From Candidatus Eiseniibacteriota bacterium (GTDB taxonomy: Bacteria; Joyebacterota; Joyebacteria; Joyebacterales; Joyebacteraceae): DNA of 33,152 bases. The translations under genes and the position numbers were made by a program. Location of the stretch: the NCBI GenBank assembly GCA_030609365.1, contig JAUWCJ010000013.1, positions 1 through 33,152 on the forward strand, in the 5' to 3' direction. Of the stretch, positions 1-7,600 are shown piece by piece; position 1 is the stretch's first letter, and every line of letters starts with the position of its first letter. The notes beneath the pieces are model-generated. The model was given only the letters and a program-made list of their open reading frames with translations. It made no database searches and was not told where the DNA came from.

Positions 1-1
1 G

Positions 2-1369
2 GTCGTCGAGCAGATGGCCACGCAGCGAGAGGACTTCCTGACGGGCTGCGCCGCGAACGGAATCCCCGAGAAGACAGCGGTCAAGGTCTTCGACCAGATG
101 GAGTTCTTCTCCGGGTACGGCTTCAACAAGCCTCACAGTGCCTGTTATGCGGTGCTGGCGGTCCGAACCGCCTATCTCAAGACCCACTTCGCGCCGGAGT
201 TCATGGCGGCGACCCTGACGAGCGAGATGGACAACTCGGACCGCGTCGTCGTCCTGACGGGGGAGTGCCGCAGGCTGGGAATACGCGTGCTGCCTCCGGA
301 CGTCAACGAGGGGCACGTCGGGTTCCGCGCGACGCCGCGTGGAGACATCCAGTTCGGTCTTTCGGCCGTCAAGAACGTGGGACGTTCCGCGGTGAAGTCG
401 ATAGTGGCCGCCAGGCGCGAGCACGGTTCGTTCGAGGACATCTTCGACGTGACGAGCCGCGTGGATCTGAGGCTCGTGAACCGCCGCGTGCTCGAGAGCC
501 TCGTGGCCGCCGGCGCCTTGGACGCGCTTCACGGACATCGGGCCCAGCAGTACCAGGTCGTCTCCGCCGCTCTGGATCTTGGCCAGAGGATGCAGCAGGA
601 GAGGGACTCCGGGCAGACGTCGCTCATGGACATGCTGGAGACCGACGCGGGTGAGGACCTGCGGCCCCGGAAGCTGCCTGAGGCCGCGCCGTGGTCGGAC
701 GGTGTCGCGCTTGCGAAGGAAAAAGAGGTCCTCGGGATGTATGTCTCCGGTCATCCACTGGCGCGCTACGAGAAGGAGCTCCAGATGTTCGCCACGGCCG
801 GCACGGCCGATCTGCCGGACATGGAGGACGGGGAACCCGTCCGGCTGGGCGGCATCGTCACACACGTCAAGACCACCACGGACCGCAAGGGTGAGCTGAT
901 GGCGTTCGTCACGCTCGAGGATTTCTCCGGCAGCGTGGAACTGGTCGTGTTCTCCAGCATCTACGCCAAGAAGAGCGAGGTTATTCGCCGCGATGCTGCC
1001 GTGATAGTCGACGGGAAGGTCTCGACCAGGGAAGACGAAGAGCCCAAGGTTATTACGGCGGACGTGGTCACGCTGGCCGGTGCTCACAGCAAGTTCGTTG
1101 AGAGAATGACGATCAGCATCTCATCGGTGGGTTTCGAGGATACAATGCTCGAGAGCTTGAGGGACCTGCTGCTGACCCATGGTGGCCGGTGCCCGGTCGA
1201 TATTGTCGTGAAGGCCGCATCCGGCGAGAGCGTCATGATCTCTACGGGTGGGATCCGGGTAGAGCCCTCGAGGGAGCTCCAGGACCGGCTCGAGGATATC
1301 GTCGGTGAGTCGGGCGTCGCTCTGACGGGCTCTGTAGCGCCTGCAAGGGTGCCCGACCCAGGTTTCTAA
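2..1369 (+). CDS. dnaE: DNA polymerase III alpha subunit, C-terminal part (5' end outside window)
   Basis: This is the C-terminal 455 residues of the replicative polymerase catalytic subunit, which extends DNA at the fork. The frame is open from base 2, so the real start and the catalytic palm lie upstream. The visible part begins in the fingers region (the stretch with FSGYGFNKPHSACYAVLA is a DnaE hallmark). It continues through the tandem helix-hairpin-helix region (GLSAVKNVG, then RRVLESLVAAGALD). An OB-fold follows, recognisable from VRLGGIVTHVKTTTDRKG and LEDFSGSVELVVF, and then a short C-terminal domain. The frame stays open to a TAA stop, so nothing suggests a pseudogene or an intein in this part. 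The stop codon sits directly before a promoter for the next gene. Family assignment is very secure. Confidence 0.97.
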   Translation, partial: VVEQMATQREDFLTGCAANGIPEKTAVKVFDQMEFFSGYGFNKPHSACYAVLAVRTAYLKTHFAPEFMAATLTSEMDNSDRVVVLTGECRRLGIRVLPPDVNEGHVGFRATPRGDIQFGLSAVKNVGRSAVKSIVAARREHGSFEDIFDVTSRVDLRLVNRRVLESLVAAGALDALHGHRAQQYQVVSAALDLGQRMQQERDSGQTSLMDMLETDAGEDLRPRKLPEAAPWSDGVALAKEKEVLGMYVSGHPLARYEKELQMFATAGTADLPDMEDGEPVRLGGIVTHVKTTTDRKGELMAFVTLEDFSGSVELVVFSSIYAKKSEVIRRDAAVIVDGKVSTREDEEPKVITADVVTLAGAHSKFVERMTISISSVGFEDTMLESLRDLLLTHGGRCPVDIVVKAASGESVMISTGGIRVEPSRELQDRLEDIVGESGVALTGSVAPARVPDPGF

Positions 1370-1398
1370 TTGACAGCCTGGTCGGCAGTTGCTATATT
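1370..1398 (+). promoter_or_regulatory. Sigma-70-type promoter (TTGACA, 17-base spacer, TATATT)
   Basis: A perfect -35 box TTGACA at 1370-1375 is followed by exactly 17 bases and a -10 box TATATT at 1393-1398, one mismatch from consensus. It starts immediately after the dnaE stop codon and lies about 50 bases before the next ATG at 1448. The predicted transcription start is near 1405. In this GC-rich window it is the only promoter this close to consensus that I found. Confidence 0.8.
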
Positions 1399-1447
1399 TC
1401 GCGGCAGGATCTCGGAGCGTTTTCCGGAAGCTTGGAGGGTCGGTAAG

Positions 1448-2191
1448 ATGCGTCAGATTGGAGCTCTTGCGGCCCTCTCGTTGCTTCTGATCCTGGTCCC
1501 TTCGGTCGCTGCGGGTTACGGTGATTCGTTGACCCGGCTCGTGGACGTCCAGACGGCTCACACTCTGCCTCGGGCAGCCTATTCGCTGCGCGTGAGCGTT
1601 GTGCCCGAGGGCGGCGTCCGGATCGGCTTCGCCGTCGGGGCCACCCCGTACGTTTCGGCCGGGGTCAGCTACGGCGCCGGGAACGTCATAGGTTCCGGCG
1701 AGCCCGACTGGGACGACGAGATCGAGTTCGAGCTGAAGATCCGGCTGGCCGAGGAATACGACATCATGCCCGGCCTGGCCATCGGATACGATTCGAGGGG
1801 CCACGGCGCCCAGATGCCCGACGGCGGCCACGAAAAGGCGTCCCAGGGCCTGTACGTGGCTGCGGTCAAGACCGCGCCGTTCTCCGAGTTCTGGCAGTTC
1901 CACGGCGGTATCAGCAGGACGCTGGAGATCGAGAAGGTCAGGCCGGACTATTTCGTCGGCGTCTCGGCCAGGTTCTCGCAGGAATTCTCAGTGCTGGTCG
2001 AGTACCAGCTCGGAACTACGAGGTGCGACGACGGCTCGAACGACAAGACGGGCTATCTGAACGCGGGGCTCAGGTGGATCTTCGCGGGCCAGATTGAGAT
2101 CGATCTCTACTTCAGGAATCTGGTCGGCCCGAGCGGTTCGCCGGAGCGGTCATCGAGGGCGCTGGCGTTCGTTTTCTACGACAGCTTCTAG
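1448..2191 (+). CDS. Putative outer-membrane beta-barrel protein, function unknown
   Basis: This 247-residue exported protein belongs to no family I recognise. The ATG at 1448 was chosen because GGAGGG lies 8 bases upstream and the protein then opens with a classical signal peptide (MRQIGALAALSLLLILVPSVAAG). A longer reading from TTG at 1370 would begin inside the -35 box and is rejected. The mature part alternates polar and hydrophobic residues (for example VRIGFAVGATPYVSAGVSYGAG), as expected for beta strands. It ends in phenylalanine (FVFYDSF), typical of barrels recognised by the BAM machinery. A single-gene transcript from the promoter at 1370 is plausible, since paired stem-loops follow the stop codon. 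The barrel call rests on sequence style, not on a recognised domain. Confidence 0.7.
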   Translation: MRQIGALAALSLLLILVPSVAAGYGDSLTRLVDVQTAHTLPRAAYSLRVSVVPEGGVRIGFAVGATPYVSAGVSYGAGNVIGSGEPDWDDEIEFELKIRLAEEYDIMPGLAIGYDSRGHGAQMPDGGHEKASQGLYVAAVKTAPFSEFWQFHGGISRTLEIEKVRPDYFVGVSARFSQEFSVLVEYQLGTTRCDDGSNDKTGYLNAGLRWIFAGQIEIDLYFRNLVGPSGSPERSSRALAFVFYDSF

Positions 2192-2194
2192 TAC

Positions 2195-2245
2195 GGGGGC
2201 CCTGCGCAGGTTGCGAGGCCCTGTGACCCGGTATTCCCGGGTCCC
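2195..2245 (+). terminator. Two tandem stem-loops between the barrel gene and accA
   Basis: The 73-base gap holds two hairpins. The first pairs GGGCC (2197-2201) with GGCCC (2217-2221), with an inner CGCA/TGCG stem. The second pairs GACCCGG (2225-2231) with CCGGGTC (2237-2243) around a 5-base loop. No run of T follows, so intrinsic termination is uncertain. They could instead attenuate transcription or shape the accA leader. Confidence 0.4.
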
Positions 2246-2264
2246 TTGAAACGGAGCGGCGACT

Positions 2265-3221
2265 ATGGCTGGATGGCTTGAGTTCGAGAAGCCACTTCTG
2301 GAGCTGGAGTCCAGGATCGATGAGCTCAGGAGCTTCGCCGACGGTCAGAACATCGACGTGGCCAAGGAGCTTTCCAGGCTCGAGGTCAAGGCGGAGGACC
2401 TCAGGCGCCAGATCTACGGCAAGCTCACGCGGTGGCAGGTCACCCAGATCGCCCGGCACCCACGAAGGCCTTACACCTTCGACTACCTCAGAATGCTGGG
2501 CATCGACTTCGTGGAACTGCACGGCGACAGAAGATTCGGGGACGACGGTGCCCTCATCGGGGGGCTCGGTTTCTTCGGCGGGCGCAAGGTAGTGATCATC
2601 GGGCACCAGAAGGGGCGCGATACCAAGGAGAACATCCTTCGCAACTTCGGCTCCGCCCACCCCGAGGGTTACAGAAAGGCGCTGCGCCTGATGAGGATGG
2701 CCGCCAAGTTCGGGCGTCCGATCATCTCGTTCGTGGACACGCCCGGAGCGTGGCCCGGAATAGGAGCGGAGGAGCGCGGGCAGGCGGAGGCGATCGCCCG
2801 CAACCTGCACGAGATGTCGCGGCTTCCGGTCCCGATCGTCGTTGTGATCATCGGCGAGGGCGGGAGCGGGGGAGCGCTGGGTATCGGCGTCGGCGACAGG
2901 GTGCTCATGCTGGAGTACTCGGTCTACTCGGTGATAACGCCCGAGGGGTGCGCCTCGATCCTGTTCAGGGACGCCGCGCGTGCCGCCGAAGCCGCCGAGG
3001 CGATGAAGATCACCGCGCGCGACCTCCAGGAGTTCGCTGTGATCGACGAGATCATTCCCGAACCGGGTGGGGGTGCGCACAGGGATCCCGAGCGGACCGC
3101 CCGGCACCTCGGCGAAGCGATAGAGCGTCATCTGACGGAGCTCGAAGAGCTGTCACCTGCCGAACTCGTCCGTGGGCGCCTCGAGAGGTTCATGTCCATG
3201 GGGGAGTACAAGGAGGGGTAG
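2265..3221 (+). CDS. accA: Acetyl-CoA carboxylase carboxyltransferase subunit alpha
   Basis: AccA, with AccD, transfers the carboxyl group from carboxybiotin to acetyl-CoA to make malonyl-CoA, the first committed step of fatty acid synthesis in the cytoplasm. The 318-residue length is normal for the family. The N-terminal helical part ([18 protein letters not shown]) is followed by the typical [19 protein letters not shown] segment and the crotonase-like core. The core includes [17 protein letters not shown], the [10 protein letters not shown] segment and the glycine-rich EGGSGG at 198-203. [13 protein letters not shown] then marks the acyl-CoA site region. GGAG lies 8 bases before the ATG. 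AccD is not in this window. The last codons carry an AGGAGG that serves the next gene, so the two are probably translationally coupled. Confidence 0.96.
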   Translation: MAGWLEFEKPLLELESRIDELRSFADGQNIDVAKELSRLEVKAEDLRRQIYGKLTRWQVTQIARHPRRPYTFDYLRMLGIDFVELHGDRRFGDDGALIGGLGFFGGRKVVIIGHQKGRDTKENILRNFGSAHPEGYRKALRLMRMAAKFGRPIISFVDTPGAWPGIGAEERGQAEAIARNLHEMSRLPVPIVVVIIGEGGSGGALGIGVGDRVLMLEYSVYSVITPEGCASILFRDAARAAEAAEAMKITARDLQEFAVIDEIIPEPGGGAHRDPERTARHLGEAIERHLTELEELSPAELVRGRLERFMSMGEYKEG

Positions 3222-3224
3222 CGT

Positions 3225-3656
3225 TTGACCGCTATTACCCACCTGGCGGTTGGGGCGGCGGCGGGGTCGTTCACGGATAGCCAGGCCGGGGCGGCGCTCC
3301 TGGGGCTTGTGAGCCACGTGCCGCTCGATGTGCTGCCACACTACGAGTTCGAGAAGATGTGGGTGGAGGTGGCGGTCGTGTCGGCGGTCTTCGCGGCCAT
3401 GCTGGCGGCCGGGATGGGTCGCACGGGTATCTTCTGGGGAGCCGTCGGGGCAGTGGTTCCGGATATCGAGAACCTCCTCTGGAAAGTGGGAATTCTGCCT
3501 CGCGAGAGGAAGATCTTCCCGGGGCATTCGCCCCGCCTTTCGAGGATCTTTCCACACGGCAGGTCGCTCGGACCCCGTCATGCTCTGACACAGGTCGCGA
3601 TGGTCTGCGCGTCCGTCGCGGTTGTCTTCCTGTCAATGCGCGGGGGTGCGAATTGA
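3225..3656 (+). CDS. Small integral membrane protein, YdjM/DUF457-like (putative metal-dependent hydrolase family)
   Basis: This 143-residue protein starts at TTG 3225, supported by AGGAGG at 3211-3216, which lies inside the end of accA (8-base spacing). It has hydrophobic segments (AAAGSFTDSQAGAALLGLVSH; WVEVAVVSAVFAAMLAAGM; a C-terminal VAMVCASVAVVFLSM). Conserved-looking polar residues sit in THLAVG near the start, SHVPLDVLPHYE, VPDIENLLW and FPGHSPRLSRIFPHG. Histidine and aspartate set in membrane segments resemble the YdjM-type inner-membrane proteins sometimes annotated as metal-dependent hydrolases (DUF457). That assignment is from memory of the motif style, and the substrate is unknown. 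The stop codon overlaps an inverted repeat at 3630-3659. Confidence 0.65.
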   Translation: MTAITHLAVGAAAGSFTDSQAGAALLGLVSHVPLDVLPHYEFEKMWVEVAVVSAVFAAMLAAGMGRTGIFWGAVGAVVPDIENLLWKVGILPRERKIFPGHSPRLSRIFPHGRSLGPRHALTQVAMVCASVAVVFLSMRGGAN

Positions 3657-3682
3657 CAGTGTCCACGGGAGCGAACTGACAG
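3630..3682 (+). repeat. Inverted and direct repeats built on ATTGACAG ahead of the EIIA gene
   Basis: CTGTCAAT (3630-3637) is the exact reverse complement of ATTGACAG (3652-3659). Inner CGC/GCG pairs extend this into a hairpin with a 6-base loop. The right arm, read as GCGAATTGACAG (3648-3659), recurs 23 bases later as GCGAACTGACAG (3671-3682) with one mismatch. The block spans the end of the membrane protein gene and ends 12 bases before the EIIA start. It could be an operator cluster or an RNA structure. The TTGACA has no -10 box at the right distance. Confidence 0.5.
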
Positions 3683-3694
3683 AGGACTGAACAC

Positions 3695-4153
3695 ATGAAG
3701 TTGTCCGCCTTCACCAATGCAAAGCTCGTCAACCTGGCGCTGCCGGCCGGTAGCAAAGATGAGATCCTGTCGTCGATGGCAGGACTGATAGCGAAGTCTC
3801 CGAGTGTCACGGACGGGGACCAGTTTCTGACGGACGTGCTGGCAAGAGAGAAGCTCGTGACCACCGGTGTGGGCTACGGCGTGGCCTTCCCTCATGCCAA
3901 GAGCACGGCGGTCCGGAACGTGGTGTTCGCGTTCGCCAGAACCACGCAGGACGTGCCATTCGACGCTCTTGACAGCAATCCGGTCAGGCTCATATTCCTT
4001 ATTGCGGCGCCGAAGGAAACCGAGCCCTCGGGGGTGTATCTCAACCTTATGGCCAGGTTATCATTCCTGATGAAGGATGAGGGCAAGCGGAGCGCACTGC
4101 TCGCGGCCGAGTCTGTTGAGGCCGCGTACAAGATTTTCGATTCGGTAAGGTAA
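3695..4153 (+). CDS. PTS EIIA type-2 domain protein (PtsN/fructose-EIIA-like)
   Basis: This 152-residue single-domain protein has the fold of PTS enzyme IIA of the fructose/mannitol/nitrogen class, which carries a phosphoryl group on a histidine. The active-site signature is clear: TTGVGYGVAFPHAKS, with H67 as the likely phosphorylation site. It is followed by the family's VRLIFLIAAP strand and a C-terminal helix. AGAGGA lies 8 bases before the ATG. No sugar-specific EIIB or EIIC is nearby, which suggests a regulatory (PtsN-like) role rather than sugar uptake, but this is inference. The next gene encodes a CBS-pair protein, so the two may form a signalling pair. Confidence 0.88.
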   Translation: MKLSAFTNAKLVNLALPAGSKDEILSSMAGLIAKSPSVTDGDQFLTDVLAREKLVTTGVGYGVAFPHAKSTAVRNVVFAFARTTQDVPFDALDSNPVRLIFLIAAPKETEPSGVYLNLMARLSFLMKDEGKRSALLAAESVEAAYKIFDSVR

Positions 4154-4191
4154 GCCGTCAACCCGGACCGGGCACGCTTCCTCGTGGCGCC

Positions 4192-4221
4192 GGTCGAGGC
4201 CTTCCCTTAGGAAGGGCGACC
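4192..4221 (+). promoter_or_regulatory. Hairpin enclosing the ribosome binding site of the CBS gene
   Basis: CCTTCC (4200-4205) pairs with GGAAGG (4210-4215) across the loop CTTA. An outer stem pairs GGTCG (4192-4196) with CGACC (4217-4221). The right arm contains the Shine-Dalgarno sequence AGGAAGGG (4209-4216), and the structure ends one base before the start codon at 4223. If it forms in mRNA it would hide the ribosome binding site. Confidence 0.5.
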
Positions 4222-4222
4222 A

Positions 4223-4693
4223 ATGGGCCTGAAGGCCAGAGACTACATGACCACGGACGTGGTCGCGGTAGGGCGGGCGGCGAACGTGGCTGAAATCGCG
4301 GCCCTGTTGAAGAAACACCGCATATCCGGCGTCCCTGTAGTGGACGGGGACAAACGCCTCCTCGGCCTGGTAACGCACGAGGAGCTCATCAGCATCTTCG
4401 TTCCTCATTACCTCTCGATGTTCGATGAGCTGGCCTTTCTTGACGACCTTGGTGAGATCGAGGCCCAGACTATGGCCGAGATCGAGCCGACTCTGTTTCT
4501 TGCCGAGGACATCATGGCAACCGACTTGATCACCGCGGGGCCCTCGACTTCGATCATGAAGGTCGCCGCGCTTTTGATTAACAGGAAACTCATGCTAATT
4601 CCCGTCGTCGATGATGATGGGCGTGTCGTCGGGGTCGTCAGCAGGAATGACGTGAGCTCTGCCCTGACGGGGGCAGCATCGGAGGAGAGCTGA
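4223..4693 (+). CDS. CBS-pair domain protein
   Basis: This 156-residue protein consists of two CBS domains, roughly residues 5-60 and 98-150. Both show the usual pattern: ARDYMTTDVVAVGRAANVAE then RISGVPVVDGDKRLLGLVTHEEL, and AEDIMATDLITAGPSTSIMK then LMLIPVVDDDGRVVGVVSRNDV. Such Bateman modules bind adenine nucleotides and usually act as energy or second-messenger sensors. No effector domain is attached. The gene sits between the EIIA gene and the PorU-like protease. Its stop codon overlaps the start of that protease gene (TGATG), so coupled translation is likely. The start at 4223 has AGGAAGG 6-7 bases upstream, inside a hairpin. Confidence 0.9.
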   Translation: MGLKARDYMTTDVVAVGRAANVAEIAALLKKHRISGVPVVDGDKRLLGLVTHEELISIFVPHYLSMFDELAFLDDLGEIEAQTMAEIEPTLFLAEDIMATDLITAGPSTSIMKVAALLINRKLMLIPVVDDDGRVVGVVSRNDVSSALTGAASEES

Positions 4694-7600
4694 TGGCCCG
4701 GAAGCACTTGCCGGCCATGGGGGCGGCGCTCGTCGCCGTCCTTCTGATTTCTGGCGCATACGCTGCCGGACCCACGGTGGTGTCCTCGAGCGAGAAGGGC
4801 GTCGTCGTTGTCTATCGGGCCGGTGAGGTCGTGCACGGTCGAGTGACCATCGGGGACAGCGAGTACACGACTCTGTATGCTGAGGGCGCGGACGGAATGG
4901 GTATTGCCGGTGCCCCCGACGTGCCCGTCGTGCGCCTGACGCTCGCCGTTCCGGACTGCCGGGACATCGAACTGGCGGTCTCGACGAGCGGGAGCTCCAC
5001 CCGACAGGGCGTCAGGGTCCTTCCTGCGCTCACGACGGTCGAGGTTGGAGAGGGTGACGTCAGCAGGTACGAATACATCGAGGGCGAGCCGTACGGGCGC
5101 GAGGGTCTCTGGCCGCCGGCGGCGGCGTCGATGACCGAACCCCGGTGGCTGTCCAGGCAGAGAGTAGTTCACATCGAGTTCCATCCCTGTCAGGTCGATC
5201 CCGTGTGGGGCACGTCCGTCTCGCACGATGTGATAGAGGTGTCCCTGACCTTCCACGGTGTGCGTTCCCACACGCCGCCCCGAGGCACGTCCGAGCGATG
5301 GGAGAGGCTCTATCGGTCGGTGCTCGCCAACTACGAGAGCGCCAGAGCGTGGAGGACTCGTCCCCGCCCCGCGAGGGGTCGCCCGGACGAGTACTTCGAC
5401 ACGTCTTTCAACTGGCTCAAGCTCTCGGTGGACAAGAGAGGGATCTACGCCCTCGAGTACGACGATCTGTCGGGGGCGGGGATCGACCCGGACGCGGTCG
5501 ACCCGGCGTCGATCCGCGTGTTCACGGGGACCGGGTTCTCGCTTCCTCCCGACGTCACCGACGCGCGTCCCGACTGGATGGATGAGTGCACGGTGGCGGT
5601 TGTCGGGGGTGACGACGGCGTGTTCGATTCCGGCGACCGTGTGGTCTTCTATGCCGTCGGCACGGACGCCTGGGCCGACGAACTGATGCTCGATTCACCG
5701 GAGGAGCCGTACTACGAGAACCGTTTCGCCGGCACGGCCGTCTACTGGATGACCTGGGAGAGTGAAGGGACCCCCTTCGCCGACCCGCCTCTCAGAATGG
5801 AGGTCGATGATCTCCAGGACGACCCGAGCCCTGTTGTCGTGACCGACTACCGGGCGAGGGAGCACTTCGAGGACAACAGGTACGAGTTCCAGGGCCGCGG
5901 CGACAACTTCTTCATGTACGAGATGAAACTCCCGCGCCCCGAGCACCGGTACTTCCACGAGAGGCTGACGCACGTCGTCACCGATTCCACCGGTCTCCTG
6001 AGAGCGAGAGTCGACGGCAATTCCATCAGCAACATCGCGGATCCGGACCACATCGTGTACTTCTATCTGAACGACGTCGAGGCCTTCATCGGGGAATGGG
6101 ACGGCTACACGACCCTCGTCTTCGAGACCGACGACCTCCCGTTCAGGGACTACCTTCCACAGGAACCCGGGTTCGACTACAACACGTTCGACGTGTTCGT
6201 GCCTCGTGTCGACACCCTCTACACGCACGACACCATCCTCATAGACTGGTTCGAGTTTGAGTACTGGCGCACACTCTGGGCGGACATGGACTCCCAGGAC
6301 GGCGTCAACGACGACCACCTGGCCTTCGGGAGCTCGTTCCGGACCGGAGTGATCGAGTACGTGCTGGACGGCTTCGAGACCGATGACGTCTCCGTGTTCA
6401 AGATCGTGGACCGCTACACCGTCCGCACCGTTCCCGGCGTCACTACCACCGAATCGTCCAGTGGCTACGGCGCGACCTTCCAGGACGACGTGACTGACAC
6501 CACGTCTTACCTGGCCGTCTCGGACGGAGGCTACCTGACGCCCGGCATCGAGAGGGACGTTCACGAGGGACTGAGGTCCGATACCAACGTCGACTACGTG
6601 ATGGTCGTCTACGACGGCTTCTACGACGAGGCACTCCGGCTGAAGAACTACCGGGAGAGCGCCGCCGGCGGCGGCTACGATGTTCTCCTGGCCAGAGTGT
6701 CGGACGTCTATGACGAGTTCTCGTGGGGCGTGGTTGATCCGACGGCCATCAGGGACTACCTCAAGTTCCTCTTCGACAACGTCGTAGATGCGCCGCCTAG
6801 TCACGCACTCCTGCTGGGCGACGCCACGTCCGACTACCGTCACTACCTGACGACGGGAATCGACTGCTATCTGCCGACGTACTACACGGGCGGCTCGTCG
6901 TACTGGCCGACCGACTTCTGGTTCGTCGGTTTCGACGCCGTCACCCAGTACGAGCCAGCCATGGCGCTCGGCAGGCTGTCGGTCCGGTCCCCTGGTGAAC
7001 TCGTGACGATCATCGACAAGATCGAACGGTACGAGACCGAGACCGTGCAGGGGGTCTGGAAGAACACCGCCGTCCTGATTGGTGACGACGAGTGGCGGGA
7101 CAACCACGCCGACGTCAACCCGTACTTCGAGTACTCGCACACGGAGCAGGCTGAGCAGATCTGCAGGGAGGTCCTCCCGTGGCCGCTCGACAGACTGAAG
7201 ATATATTTGATGGAGTACGAGTTCGACGCCGCGTGGCACAAACCGGCCGCGCGAGCGGATCTCGTGAGAGTATGGAACGAAGGAGCTCTGATCCTCAACT
7301 ACACGGGACATGGTAACGAGCTCCTGATGGCTCACGAGCTCGTCTTCATCATTGATGACATCCCGAAGCTCAAGAACATCGATCGGCTGCCTCTCTTCTT
7401 CGCTGCATCCTGTCGACTGAACAAGTTCGACATGCCGGGCTCAGACTCCGTCGGCGAGCTTCTGGTCAAGTCGCCCGTCGGTGGGTCGATAGCGTCGATC
7501 GGCAGCACGAGGGATTCGGGCTCAGGATACAATTCTACGCTCAACAGGAGCTTCTTCACGAACACCTTTGGCGATCAGCGGGACGCTCCGACGGTCTTCC

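Noticed and set aside
1370-1447. N-terminal extension of the barrel gene from a TTG at 1370
   Set aside because: The codons coincide with the promoter boxes and spacer, and the extension would bury the signal peptide. ATG 1448 has its own ribosome binding site.
3653-3681. TTGACA at 3653-3658 as a promoter for the EIIA gene
   Set aside because: The sequence 17 bases downstream is CTGACA, which is not a -10 box, and no better candidate lies at 16-19 bases.
5695-7335. Long open frame of 546 codons on the minus strand inside the PorU-like gene
   Set aside because: It is antisense to a well-supported gene; its sequence is rich in V, R, D and G without domain structure, as expected from GC-rich codon shadowing.
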